Of a DNA stretch of 64,000 nucleotides, positions 19,801 through 31,997 are shown piece by piece. The stretch is from Adenanthera pavonina (lineage: Eukaryota; Streptophyta; Magnoliopsida; Fabales; Fabaceae): contig JAIVEN010000002.1 in assembly GCA_026686845.1 (NCBI GenBank), positions 25,766,001 through 25,830,000 of the forward strand, given 5' to 3'. The stretch's first letter is position 1; every line of letters starts with the position of its first letter. A model generated the notes under the pieces. The model was not told the origin of the DNA, made no database searches, and was given only the letters and a program-made list of their open reading frames with translations. Both the position numbers and the translations under genes were made by a program.

Positions 19801-21960
19801 ATTTGGCATTTGAGTTTCACTACCACCAGACATGTTTCCAAGAACATGAAATGTTAATGCAAGTTCAAAGAGCAATGGACCTCACCACTCTCTCATGTGT
19901 TGCACTCAAGAATGATGCAAGTTCACTCGTGTTTTGCACACTTTAAAGGCTTTTTCCAGAAATCATATAATTACACTCTTACCTTTTACCACTCACTCTT
20001 GCTTCCTATGAAAGTGCAAACTTGAATCTGAACTTAAATCAAGAAGCAATGTTTTAAGTGGCCATCTCAAAGTCAAAGATAAAAAAATTCAAATTCTCAA
20101 AAGAGTTTAAAACGATGGTGACCAACAAACAAAGATGGATTTTCTGTTTTTTTTAACAAAAGAAATTGAATTTTCTAGTCAAGAAAAGAAAAGAAAATGC
20201 TGGAAATTAAGATAATGAAGCGCACCAAAAGGAAGGAATTTTTAGAGATTTGAACAGAATAAAAGGACAACAACAAATTAGAAAAAATAAGATAGGAAGG
20301 GATTTGGATAGAATTTACTAGAAGAGTAAAATTCTAAAAAGGAATATGAAAGCAACTTACCATCCAAGTGAAATGAATATAGACTCCTTTTGTGACTTGG
20401 GAACAAAAACTTCAAATTTGATAATTCAGAAACAAGTAACCCACAAATCAAGGGATGCAATTTCCAACAATTAATGCAAATCAATCCAAAGGAAATTCAA
20501 TTGGTAAATTCAAACTTCAAAGGTGCTCAATTCTGGAAAATTTTTTTTTCAGCCATCAAATTTTCTTTTTTTTTTTCTTGCAGCACCCACAATGTCTCCT
20601 TTTTTTTATTTTTTTTAATTTATTTTTTTTATTTTCTTTTGAATAATTTGAACTAACACAATGGACAAAAGCTAACAAATTGCAGCAACAATATATTTTT
20701 TTTCTTTTCAATGAAAGACTCAAATATGGAAATCACAAATTCTGGACAACAAAATAAAAATGGAGACAGATAACGGTGCAAGCCACCAAGAGAAAGAAGA
20801 TCAATAAGAATTGTAAGAAACACAAAATAGAGGGATGAAATAGATGCTTGAGATGAAAATCAAGCTACAATATCAGAAGCAATGAATAAACTTAGATCTG
20901 ACAAGAAAAGAGACGAACACAAAAGAAAAAATTTGGACAGCAAGCATGAACAGTGACAAATAGTATGATGAACAGTGATGGATGAACAGTATGGCGATTT
21001 TCTGGACAGCAAGGAAAAAAAATGGAATGAACAACAGAAATACACCTTGATTTGCAAGCCGAAACTCTAATACCAAATGATGGGAGACACGTTAGGAACC
21101 CGTCCTAAGAGCCTTTTTTGAGTTAAGGATCATGCAACTCAAGGAAACATGAATTGAACACAAGAATAATGAAGAACAACAACGAACAAAAACTAAAAAA
21201 AGATAGAAACGATAAAAATAAGAAGACTAAACAAAATGTTGGTTGAAGGAAATAGACTCCAAGAGAACCTGTCTCTTGAATCCTAACTCCGAGATGCCAC
21301 AAGGATCACCACTCCTTGATAAGTCTTCATTCTTTCTGGCACTCAAGGATAAGCAAAAAAGAACTCACCGAACAATAACAAAGTTGCTGAAAAGAAATTC
21401 ATTCATTCATATTGTGGTTTGCAAGAGTACAAGAGGTGCCTATTTATAGGCAAATATTAACCCACAAACTAACTCTAGTTCAGTCCACAAACCTAACCTT
21501 AATAATGCTCATTAATACAAAAAGGAAACCCTAAGCAAAAAGGAGCATTTAATTCTAATTTTGAATTTGAAAAGTTGGCTCCTCTTTAATGCAAAAAGGA
21601 AGAGAATATGCTAAAATCCTATTCCTAAATAAAGGGAGATCAAATTAGATCATTATATGCCTTTTATTCAAAAAGAAATAAATTCACTAAATAATCCTAA
21701 TAAAACTTATTAAAAACGTCACTTTTAGTGACCACATGAGAAGCACATGTATTTTAAGTGAATTCTCCTTGTTGGGCCTTCTCCAAGTTGGACTTGTTGA
21801 CTATAATTTGGCTCCACATTTTCAGCTTACCTCTTTCTTTGTTTTGGGCCTTAAAATCATTCAAATACAATGATTCCATGTTAATCATATTTTGGATCAA
21901 CTCATTCATGGCTTGCTTCATTGCTTTGGTCCTAGCTCTGGTCATTGATCCTCCAATGCC
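19801..21960 (-). mobile_element. Remnant of a third LTR retroelement (5' LTR, primer site, leader, gag start)
   Basis: On the - strand an LTR-like segment with a TATA box CCTATAAATA (21441-21450) ends at TCTCCCATCA (21078). A degenerate initiator-Met primer site follows (TGGTATTAGAG, 21065-21075). A leader of about 1.2 kb leads to an ATG at 19831-19833 that opens 11 codons (MSGGSETQMPN) before the Copia LTR begins. The Copia element therefore appears to have inserted in the first codons of its gag. I could not place the outer (right) end of the LTR; 21960 is a guess. No pol sequence is present in the window. Confidence 0.45.
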
Positions 21961-23101
21961 TTAAAGTGGGTCTTGAATTTGTCCATGGCCTATTGTTTCC
22001 CTTTACTTGCCTTCATCAACTTGTATAATTGCAACTGAGTTTGATGAATTTTTAATTCTCTTTTTTTTTATGGGAGAATTTTTAATTCTAATCAATTAAC
22101 TATTCAACCCCATGTACATTTTAATAATATTATAATAATTAATATTAACCTACTAACATTTCTATTATTTTTCTTCTTTTGCTTCTCACTCCATCTAATG
22201 ATTAATGAATTTATGATAATCTACTTAATATTATAAAATAATGACATCATTAATCCCAGTAAATACTAGTCGCACAGTGCAACGGGGTATAACTTCTAGT
22301 TAAAATTTAAAACATGTGATTTTGCATTTATTATGTACATGCTTGAAGATGCGACAAACCAGAAGAAACTGGAATTTTCTTTGTAGCAATTTATTTTTTC
22401 CAAATCTCAAATTAACGTCCTCAACATTACTTGTAAAGTTCTTAACGAATCTTTTGTCACTTTAACAATAATTGCGGGTCTGGGGCTTGTATCAATTTCA
22501 GTCATATATGTGTGTAATTATGTTTTAATAGATTAATGTTATTTTCTGTTAGATCCACTTTGAGATTCTCATTTAACATACTTATTAATAAGTTAAAAAT
22601 ATGACCAAAAAAATAAATAAATAAAGAGTTAAAAATCACACAGAAGATTTAATTAATGGCACAAAAATCATGATAAACTTGTCGGAAGATACAGCTTACA
22701 TATCTTTGTTAATAACTTATATATCTATGAATCTTCGGGATCCATTCTTACTAGTGATACTTTGTGGAAAAACATCTCCACCAATTATAATTATCTGAAA
22801 CTTGGATCAGCTTAAAAATTTAATTCCTTATTTTTTTAAAAAAAAAATAGACAAACATATCAATTTTTGACTTTATTTTCGACCTCGACTAAACCCACTT
22901 AACATCTGGGATATTGTCTCCTAACTTCATCTAAATGCTTTTTTTAATAAAAAAAAATTGTAGATGTAGGCTGTCAAGTCACTTTTTGATGATTCTCAAT
23001 CATTCCGCAATTTCTCATCACATACTGATACATATATTTTGTTGATTATTGGTAACTTAATAGAATTGATTATGCTGTATCAGGTCCCGTCATTTGTCCA
23101 A
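21961..23101 (+). other. Upstream region of NB-LRR gene
   Basis: AT-rich sequence with no ORF of note. A possible splice acceptor, TGTATCAG, lies about 20 bases before the start codon, so a 5' UTR intron is possible. No confident promoter element was identified. Confidence 0.4.
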
Positions 23102-24090
23102 ATGGCAGAGGTGGTTACCAGCATTGTAGCTAAAGTCTCAGAATATTTGGTGGCCCCAGCAATACGCACTGGATATTACTTGTTTTGTGTTGGCAAACTC
23201 ACTGGAAAGCTTGAGGAAAAAAAGAGGAAGCTGACTTTAACAAAAGATGATGTGTCTCAACATGCAGAAGAAGCAAAGAGGAAAACTGAAAGGATTGAAA
23301 CTGTTGTAAAGGAGTGGTTGCAAGAAGTAAATAGTCTGTTGGAAGATGTGGAAAATATGGAAAAAGAAGTGAGAGGCAACAGTTGCTTCTGGAATATGTG
23401 TCCTACCCGGAGAAGATATATTTTGTGCAAGCAACTAGCGAAGAAGATAGAAAGAATGATTAAGCTCAATAACAACAGCAAGTTTGAGAAATTTTCTCGT
23501 CTAGATCCGCTTCCAACCAATATTGAATACTTTTCTTTGCCGAACTTTATGCTGTTTGAATCCACCAAGTTGGCGTATGATCAACTATGGGAGGCAATAG
23601 AAGATGATGGCTGCTACATGATATGCTTGCATGGTATGGGTGGGTGTGGCAAAACAACCCTTGCGAAAGAAGTGGGTAAAAGGACTGAAGAGTTTAATCT
23701 CTTTGATAAAGTTGTATTTACTACTGTGTCTCAGACTCTTGAAGTTAGAAGAGGTCAAGGTGAAATTGCGGATGAATTGGGTTTGGGTCCACTAAAGGAA
23801 GAAAGTGAGGCTGGGAGGGCAAAACGGTTATCATTGGGTTTACGAAGTGGGGAGAGGATTCTTGTTATATTGGATGATGTTTGGAGTGTATTAAATCTTG
23901 AAGATATTGGGATCCCTTTAAATAGCAACCTCAAAGGCTGCAAGGTCCTTTTAACTACACGTCTCCGACAACTTTGTTCTTTGATGGATAGTCAAAGGAA
24001 TGTTCCTCTGAATCTCTTGTCAGAAGAGGAAGCTTGGGCTTTGTTTCAAAAGAAGGCATGCATAACTGAGGATTCTTCTTCATTAACTAC
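23102..24090 (+). pseudogene. NB-LRR resistance-type gene, exon 1 first part (CC and most of NB-ARC), interrupted
   Basis: Starts at the ATG at 23102 (MAEVVTSIVAKVSEYLVAP), chosen because family members begin this way; the frame is open further upstream without support. The first about 150 residues are a coiled-coil region (EEKKRKLTLTKDDVSQHAEE). NB-ARC follows: P-loop GMGGCGKTTLAKEV near residue 178 (Cys where Val is usual), kinase-2 ILVILDDVW near 254, RNBS-B GCKVLLTTR near 280, and an RNBS-C-like segment EEEAWALFQKKA. It resembles the non-TIR RPS5/At4g27190-like class of intracellular immune receptors, which are nucleotide-switched. Reading stops at 24090 where a Gypsy LTR begins, in the middle of a Thr codon. 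The same frame resumes at 57325. Confidence 0.92.
24086..24090. repeat. Target-site duplication ACTAC, left copy
   Basis: ACTAC lies immediately before the LTR terminus TGTCACACCC and again at 57320-57324, immediately after the terminus GTGTTCACA. A 5-bp duplication is normal for LTR retrotransposon integrase. Confidence 0.9.
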
Positions 24091-25196
24091 TGTCACACCC
24101 TGCGACGCGGACGGCGCGGGAAGAAAGAAAAAGGGGGAAACCGGCCCGCACGGTGGGAGGCCGGTCTCGGAGGGAGTCGCCACGTAAATTTTAAGGGAAA
24201 TTTTAGAAAACTGGAATAAAAAAAAAGGGGACAAGGATGGTCTGCGAATCAGAGTTGGGTTCGGGAGTACGATTGTGAGTGGGGAAGGTGTTAGGCACCC
24301 CCACAACACCCATTCCTGAGAACGGTTACCTTAGGTTGATTATGCAATTTTTATGGCTTTTTACAAATTTATTTTGGTTACCCTTTTACCATTCACATGC
24401 AAAAATAAATATAAAAATAAGAGAAATGTAAAGATGAAAATAAAGAATAAAATGAAAATATGAAAAGTTGAGAAAAATAAATTAAGAAGAATATTATTTA
24501 TTTACAAGGGTGGACTTGATGTAAATGAGACTGAAATGCGAAGTTGGGAAAATAAAATAAGAGAAAAATATTATTTATTTACAAAAGTGGACTTGAAATA
24601 AATTGGTAAATATTTATTAAGTTAAGAGAAAAATAACAAATAAATCAGAAAATATTTATTTATTTACAAAGGTGGATTTGACCCAGAATGAGAGCCTGGG
24701 GCCCACGTACCCTGCGATAGGGATCAAAGTCGACTTAGTTCGGACTAAAAGAGTGTCACAGGGTTGGTATTTTTTATATATTTTCTTTTAAAAGAGAGGT
24801 TAATAGAAAATAATTTTATCTTTCCACAAAGAAAACAATTTTCAAAATTGGTTGGTATGTTTTAATTTGTAAAAGACAGATTATTTTTCATTATTTGCTC
24901 TTTTCATTTTTTATTATATATTTTTTTGTTTAATCAATTTCTAAAAAAGAAAATATATTTTTCCTCAATTTAAAAAAATAGGATTAAATTTATTTGTGAT
25001 TTTGAACATTTTATTTGATTTGAAAAGGAAACATTTGAAAACAATTTTATTTTAAAAAACAAAACCAATTGGCTCATGTGGTGTCTTTATCACTCACATT
25101 TACCCATTGATACCTAAGTGTCCATGGTAGTGTTACTCGAGACAAAAAGGCACAAAAAGTTCGAAAGAAAACAAATAAAATTTTTGGTACAAATAA

Positions 25197-25237
<41 letters not shown>

Positions 25238-25240
25238 TTT
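25197..25240. repeat. ATT microsatellite in Gypsy LTR
   Basis: About 13 ATT units. The matching position in the right LTR (about 54467-54494) has fewer, so it is length-variable. Confidence 0.9.
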
Positions 25241-26930
25241 ATAAAGAATTCAAAAATACAATTATTACATATATGTTTTTTTGAAAAAATAATTAGCATA
25301 TATGGCGACTTCATCACTCACAAATTACTGATTAATATTTAAACCTCTACGGTGATTCCACTCGTGGTAAATAATTAGAGTAAGTAGAGACTTGGTGGGG
25401 CATGAATAATCCTTGACCAAATTATCTTTATCTCTTTATTTCAAATTATACAATGAAAAGTGTTTTTAGAAAATAAGCATATATAAAAAATTTTTATTTT
25501 TATTTTTATTAGTTGCACCAAGAAAAAAGACTTAGAAGAAAGACTTAAGATAAAGTTAATACATTCAAGATATATTATTTATCTATTTATTTATATTACC
25601 CCTTATTTGTAAATTATTTAAAAATGGGAAAATAAATAATTAAAAATCATTCTCAAAACTTGGAGGGAATTAAGGTAACACTTTTATCTATATTTTCATT
25701 TTCGGAAGTTGCTTTCCAAATGAAACCCAAACAGTATATATGGTGATTTGGTCACTCATAACTTACTGATTGGTGTCCCAAAATATCACTACTCAAAGCA
25801 TAAAAGTAAAAGAATATTTGTAACGGAAATTTTACTCATTTAATTTATTTATTGTTTATTTTACATATATATATTATTATTATTATTATATATATTTTTT
25901 TTTTACAAATCAGTTCGCTATTCAATTAAAATCTCCTGACAATCAACATCATGAAAGGGGAGTAATGAAAACAAAGATGCAGAGCAATCTTGATACACCA
26001 CTCTAGGTTAAATATCTAGTACAAATAATATCCATTTCCCAACCAAATCAATTCCAAAATAAAGCACAAAACTATAACTCCATTTTTGGAAGAAAGAAGT
26101 CTAAGATTTACCCGAAACGCATATATAGTGAAAGCAAGCAATTATTCTCCCCTATCTAATTCTAATGTCAACAAAAGGGGAAGGCAACCCTGTTTACAAA
26201 GACGATATAATCAAACACAGAAGAATGAAATGGAACTAAAAGGAATTTCAAACTCATCCAAAGCATCTGCAGCAGCTTATCAATACAAATTAACTCGTTA
26301 ACCATTTCAACTAATTAATGACAAAGCGTTTAAAGGGGCTTCAGTGATAACCAGCAGCTTGGATTCAATATGGCCTCGACCTAGAACACCTCTACATGAT
26401 TTTCCAAATACGATCTAATAACAAACATAAGCTAAAACACTATATCTAGCTATACAAAACAGGCCTCTCTTTGCTGCTTTCTTTTATACCGTGTCACCAG
26501 AGTTTGAGTAACTAGGAAGGTAATACAGCAATCATAATATCCTATAGTCTAGAATAAGACTAGTCACTCAAGAGAACAGTTCGAGGAAACAGCATGCCAA
26601 AACAGAATACCCCAGTATTGAACAAACCCACCATAGCAAATTTAATCAACAGGTTTCTAAATGAAAGAAAAAAAAACACAAGAATTTCAACTCAGTGCAC
26701 AAATTCACAACATAAATTACCAATACTGATCCCTACAGAATCCTGCACTCGGATTCTGAAGCCCCGGCCTCTTTCTCCACAGCGAATCCTCCCTCTGTTT
26801 CCTTTCCCAGCTTCTCCTCGGATTTTCTTCGCCTCTCTCTCTCTTCCTCTTCCTCTGTTTTTCAGACTCTCCACTCTCGGACCACAGAATCTCCAGAAAA
26901 AGCCCCCCAGTGCAAATGCCTTCCCTCAGC

Positions 26931-26938
26931 TCTTATAG
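26931..26938 (-). promoter_or_regulatory. TATA box of Gypsy 3' LTR
   Basis: CTATAAGA on the - strand at the left border of the GC-rich segment, about 1.15 kb from the LTR's - strand 5' end. The same sequence is at 56179-56186 in the right LTR. Confidence 0.45.
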
Positions 26939-27072
26939 TGTTCCCGCGAGTGACTTCTACCCGAGGCCAAACGCGTTCCTGCTTTAGTCCCATTTCAGGT
27001 GCCGTGCGTCTCCAGATGTCCTTCCTCACCCATTTCGTGCTCATCTCTGTCGCGGCACGCAATTTGCCTTCA

Positions 27073-27112
27073 CCTCCACTACCCTGCAGTACTGTGTACG
27101 GGGTAGTGGAGG
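27073..27112. other. Perfect 12-bp inverted repeat in Gypsy U3 (left LTR)
   Basis: CCTCCACTACCC and its exact reverse complement are separated by 16 bases. It is repeated unchanged at 56321-56360 in the other LTR. It lies about 135 bp upstream of the TATA box. Confidence 0.8.
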
Positions 27113-27632
27113 GATTTTGTTGTCCTCTCTGCTCTTCGCCCTCCCTCGCACTCTCTCTGATTCTCGTGTTCTTACGCCCGCGGTCCCCCCTGAGCCCTAA
27201 AGGGCTCCTCTGGGTTAGCCTTCCCCGAGCCCATGCCCGAGCCTCAATCCCTCGGTTCTCGGTCTCTCTCTCCTAGCTCTGCCTCTCCTCGTGTCTTCCT
27301 CTCAGCCCTCTCCTCGTGACTCCCTTGGTTTACCACTCCGCGGCCATCTCTGCTCCTGTCTCGTGGCTCTCTGTTCGCGGCTCCACGGTAGCTCTGCCGG
27401 AACTCGTGGATTCTCCTTTCCTCCAGATCTCACTCCCACGGCCTCCCCTCTGCTTCACCTTTCCTGCGCCAGACTCCTCCCGGCTTTGGTCCCTCTCTCC
27501 TTTCTTTTCCTCGGACACCTCCTTCTCTTCCCTCCGCGGCTGCCCCTTCTTTTTTCCTCTGGAGCTCCCCCATTTTCATCCTCACCGAGCCCTAAGGCTC
27601 CCTCTCCTCTCGGGGCAATGCCCCTTGGACCA

Positions 27633-27662
27633 GGTCACGAGCCCTCAATTGGGCTCGTGACC
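27633..27662. other. Second perfect 12-bp inverted repeat in Gypsy U3 (left LTR)
   Basis: GGTCACGAGCCC, six bases, then the exact reverse complement. The right LTR has the same structure with one mismatch in the stem. Confidence 0.8.
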
Positions 27663-27997
27663 TCTTGGGCTGAAGTCAATATGGCCCCCTTCTCTTTTTT
27701 TTTTTTTAAATATTTCGGACTCCGGGCCGAATTTTGGCCCCAAAGCCCTTTTTTTTTTTTTTAATATTTCGGATTTTAGGCCGTATCTCAGCCCAAAATG
27801 ATTTTAATATAAACTAATGATTTTTAATTTAATTTTTCTTTTAATTAAATTTATTTATTTATTTTATTATTTATTTATTCTTTTTAGCTTTGGTTCATTT
27901 ATTTTTTATTTATTTACTTATTATTTTTTGTTTCTTTCTCTTTTTTCTTCTCTCTCTTTTTTATGTTTTTTATTATTTATTTATTCATCTATTATTA

Positions 27998-28029
<32 letters not shown>

Positions 28030-28088
28030 TTTTATTATTATATTTATATATATTTTTAAAATTACCCGGACAAAATACGGTGTTCACA

Positions 28089-28101
28089 GTTGCCCCTCTT
28101 T
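28089..28101 (-). other. Polypurine tract of Gypsy element
   Basis: AAAGAGGGGCAAC on the - strand directly precedes the LTR start TGTGAACACC. Confidence 0.75.
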
Positions 28102-28675
28102 ACTAGTTTCTTATGTGAGAACGAAGAAAATGCAGTTTTGGAGTTCTCTCGTAAGGAGCGAGTAAAGATTAGAACACGAATTTTGTCCGAGCAAAACACA
28201 AAAAGACTCACTTGCCCCTGACACCAAAAGATGCAACACAAGACTCTATCCTAGGCATGAACGATTTAATTTTGGAAGTGAAAGGGGGAAAGAACATTTT
28301 CAATACATGCAACGCGAATGTGAACTGGGATTCAACTCTAATGGATGCACAAATGAACAACTGGCTCAAGCTAAAACCGAACTAATGCAAGATGCAATGA
28401 TGTGACACAAATGGATAAACATATCAACTAAACTGGAACTGATGCAGCAGGTGGATGACGTGACTAAGAAGAATGCTCAAAAAAATATGATAACGAAATC
28501 CAAACAAAATAACATGTTAATCAGATGCCCCTCTTCATTTGTTCTCTAAGGGAGAAGATCATAAAATGATATTCGTGCTTAGAAACAAATGAAGAAGGAA
28601 ACATGTATTTTGTTTAGGGGGCAAGGTGCATGAACAATAAAGACATGGAAGACAAAGATTAAATGATAGAAATTT

Positions 28676-29246
28676 AAAAGGGTGCCTGCTGCTAAGTCAG
28701 GACCTTGACAGAATGTAAATGACAGAAATTTAAAAGGTGCCTGCAGCTAAGGCAGGACTTTGACAGAATTTTAAATGACAGAAATTTAAAGGGTGCCTGC
28801 AGCTAAGTCAGGGCTTCGACAGAATTTTAAATGATAGAAATTTTAAAGGGTGCCTGCAGCTAAGTCAGGGCTTTGACAGAAATTTAAATGACAGAAATTT
28901 AAAGGGTGCCTGCAGCTAAGTCAGGGCTTTGACAGGATTTAAATGACAAAAATTTTAAAGGGTGCCTGCAGCTAAGTCAGGGCTTTGACAGAAATTTAAA
29001 TGACAGAAATCTAAAGGTTGCCTGCAGGTAAGTCAGGGCTTTGACAGAATTTAAATGACAAAAATTTAAAGGGTGCCTACAGGTAAGTCAAGGCTTCGAC
29101 AGAATTTAAATGACAGAAATTTTAAAGGGTGCCTGCAGCTAAGTCAGGGCTTTGACAGAATTTAAATGACAGAAATTTTAAAGGGTGCCTGCAGCTAAGT
29201 CAAGGCTTTGACAGAAATTTAAATGACAGAAATTTAAAGGGTGCCG
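28676..29246. repeat. Tandem repeat, about 57-bp unit, about 10 copies
   Basis: The unit contains GTGCCTGCAGCTAAGTCAGG, followed by GCTTTGACAGAA, TTTAAATGACAGAAA and TTTAAAGG. Units differ by point changes and 1-4 base indels. The first and last units are the most divergent, as expected for an array homogenised in its middle. Confidence 0.9.
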
Positions 29247-30275
29247 AGGTGACACCTGTCATGACGTAGGACTTGTACTGCTTAAGCAATATTTAGCTAG
29301 ACCTGTGACTCTCTTTTCTGTTTATCCGGTGCTCGCTAGATGGCAGTACAATGCCATCTCTTTTGTTATCCCTCTATTTCATTCCCTGAGGTATAACGAT
29401 CCCCTTGTGTCATGTATGCAAAATGGAGATTTCCGATGTGCATTCAAAAATATTTGTGGAATGCGAAGCTCTTATTATTATTTATTATTATGACTATTTG
29501 CCCCAATTTGATGAAATGGAAGATGCATGTAGAATGCCAATTATTGCCCCAATTTGATAAAATTTTATTGTAACCACAATGTTAGAAATGTAATGAAACT
29601 GGGTTTTATCTTTCAATTTCCTTGTCTTGATGTAGAGCTCCATTGCCCCTGATGAAGAAATCCAGTTAACCCCACAACTCTTAAACTTGCCATGATCATA
29701 AGTGATGCTGAAAAGCCATCTTGCATGTTTCTATCTTTAGGTATTGTTGTGTCGTCCTAAAAGAACTTGTTCTCAATCAAATTCTATGAGTTTCCCTTTT
29801 ACTCCTTGTACTTAGCACCATTAGTGGGCAATCACGATTACTCTCATGATGCATGCCATTAAGTAACATCTTTTTTTTTTATCTAAAATTTATTTGAGGA
29901 ATAAATACAGCAACTTACCGGAGGGAAATCAATAATTAAAGAAGGAAACATACAGCAGCTTGTCAAGTGGAAGCAACAATCCAGGAATCGGAATAGAAAG
30001 TTAGTTTATTAGGTGAACAAACCACTTGGATAGTAGATCTTGAAATAACCAGAAACTATAGATATTGATCTAGTAAAAATGAGAGGAAATGCCTTCACAT
30101 TGGTCTCTTAAGCACCAAGTCGGATAGCTTGCATTGCTTTTGGACACGCCCTACAGTACGTCTGACTAAAGATTATGCTGTGCTTGTCATTTACCCCTAT
30201 CCATTAGTAGCTTAGAATCTCCTTTTACTTGCTGAGAAGATGATTCGCTCTTCCCTTCGCATGGGCTATTTCACC

Positions 30276-30512
30276 GGTTTTCAACTTAGCGAGCTTCTTT
30301 TCTTCTTTAGTGCTCTAATTTTTGCCTAGGTTGCCTTTTCAGGTTTTCAACCTAGCGAGCTTTTCCTTTCTTCTTTTTGTGCTCTAATTTTTGCCTAGGT
30401 TGCCTTTTCAGGTTTTCAACCTGGCGAGTTTTTTCTTTCTTCTTTTGTGCTCTCATTTTGCCTAGGTTGCCTTTTCAGGTTTTCAACCTAGCGAGCTTTT
30501 TCTTTTTTTTTT
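30276..30512. repeat. Tandem repeat, about 67-bp unit, about 3.5 copies
   Basis: Units begin at 30276, 30342, 30411 and 30478 with GGTTTTCAACCTAGCGAGC and contain GCCTAGGTTGCCTTTTCA. The last unit dissolves into a T/G-rich run. Confidence 0.9.
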
Positions 30513-30542
30513 GTTTTTGTTTTTGTTTTTTGGTACTTTTTC

Positions 30543-31997
30543 TTAGGCATAATACCTCTTGACAGAGTCTGCATTGACAGGCCTCGTCAATTTTTGCCCC
30601 TCAGTGTCCATCAAAATAAGTGCACCTCCTGAAAAAGCTTACTTTATCACATAAGGACCCTCATATGATGGGGCCCACTTCCCTCGATTGTCCTCTTGAT
30701 TTGGAAGAATTTTCTTTAAGACTAAATCCCCTGACTTAAACTCCCTAGGGTGAAGCCTTTTGTTAAACGCTCTGGCCATTCTCCGTTGATATAGCTGCCC
30801 ATGACACATGGCGACCAATCTCTTTTCTTCAATCATATTCAACTGCTCATATCGGGTTTTGATCCAATCATCCTCCCCAATAGCTGATTCGACCATGACT
30901 AACAGTGATGGGATTTCCACCTCAATCGGTGTCACTGCCTCCATCCCGTATACTAGAGAATATGGTGTAGCTCCAGTTGATATGCGAGTTGTGATACGAT
31001 ACCCATGTAGAGCATATAGGAGCATCTCATGCCAGTCCTTGTAGGTAATGGTCATCTTAGCAATGATCTTTTTAACATTCTTGTTAGCAGCCTCCACTGC
31101 CCCATTCATCTGCGGTCGATAGGGAGCAGAGTTATGATGCTGGATCTTGAATTGCTCACAAAGCTTCCTTACTTCAGCACCGTTCAGATTAGGAGCATTA
31201 TCTGTAATGATCTTCTCTGGTAAACCATATCGACAAATGATGCACGATCGCAAGAAGCGAACAAAAGCCTTCTGAGTAACGCTGGCAAGAGAGATGGCTT
31301 CGACCCACTTGATGAAATAATCAATTGCTACAAGTATGAAGCGATGACCATTTGTGGCTTTAGGATTAATAGGACCTATTACATCAATTCCCCACATGGA
31401 GAACGACCATGGGGCCACGAGGTTGTGTAAGGGATGTGGTGAAGCATTGATTCGATCAGCGTAGATTTGGCATTTGTGACATTTTTTCACGTATTCGATG
31501 CAATCTTTTTCCAGGGTCAACCAAAAATATCCACATCGTTGTATTTGTCTAGTCATAGTATGACCATTTGCATGAGTTCCACATATTCCATCATGAACTT
31601 CAGCCAACACTCTCTTGGTCTCAGGCGAATTTATGCACCTGAGTAATGTTCCATCATGAGCCCGTTTATACAAAACCTCCCCACTAAGGAAGAAGTTCAT
31701 TGCGAGGCGCCGAAGAGTCTTCTTGTCATTATCTGTTGCCCCATCTGGATATTCTCTATCTTTGATGTAGGACTTAATGTCGTGAAACCAAGGTTGCCCA
31801 TCGGATTCCTCTTCTATACTCAAGTAATGTGCAGGAGTATCCCTAGTTTCAACGCAAATTGGCTGCACATGAATCCCGCAATCTAGTTTAACCATGATAG
31901 CGAGTGTTGCTAAAGCATCTGCAAACTGATTTTTATCACGAGTCATGTGAGTAAACTTGATTTCATCAAACTCCTTGATCAATTCAGTCAAATAATT
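30543..31997 (-). pseudogene. Gypsy integrase (pol C-terminus)
   Basis: The frame opens after a TAG at 31998-32000 and runs to a final TAA at 30543-30545, with one internal stop at 30639-30641. It has the HHCC zinc finger (HDGICGTHANGHTMTRQ, CHKCQIYAD) and the D-D-E core: WGIDVIGPINPK, IITDNAPNLNG and NGAVEAANK. The C-terminal chromatin-contact region (GDLVLKKILPN, GKWAPSYEGPYVIK) is present. The catalytic residues are intact but the reading frame is not. It integrates cDNA in active relatives. Confidence 0.88.

Larger units (their letters stand above)
24091..28088 (-). repeat. Gypsy 3' LTR, full length
   Basis: 3,998 bp, ending TGTCACACCC on the left and GTGTTCACA on the right (TG...CA on the - strand). 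It is AT-rich for its left 2.6 kb and then strongly GC-rich from about 26740 to 27670. It contains microsatellite ATT runs at 25197-25240 and about 27990-28035. Small ORFs in it are not conserved as proteins and I do not call them. Confidence 0.92.
28102..30542 (-). other. Gypsy 3' untranslated region
   Basis: About 2.4 kb between the end of pol and the polypurine tract, with no convincing ORF. It contains two tandem-repeat blocks (listed separately). The Tat lineage is known for long, variable 3' UTRs with tandem repeats. Confidence 0.7.

Noticed and set aside
22255..22305. Short segment CTAGTCGCACAGTGCAACGG resembling a transposon end
   Set aside because: No matching partner end or target duplication could be found nearby.
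23039..23101. Upstream extension of the NB-LRR start
   Set aside because: It begins with TTG or a weakly placed ATG and includes a probable splice acceptor; MAEVV at 23102 matches family starts.
24091..24187. NB-LRR frame running on past 24090
   Set aside because: These codons read into the Gypsy LTR; the ACTAC duplication shows the gene is interrupted at 24090.
26594..28165. Several open frames of 60-157 codons in the GC-rich and T-rich parts of the Gypsy LTR
   Set aside because: Composition-driven frames inside an LTR; low-complexity Pro/Ser or Phe/Leu peptides, not shared as proteins.
28676..29246. Regular repeats with fixed spacing as a CRISPR array
   Set aside because: The units are contiguous tandem repeats without variable spacers, in a plant retrotransposon UTR.
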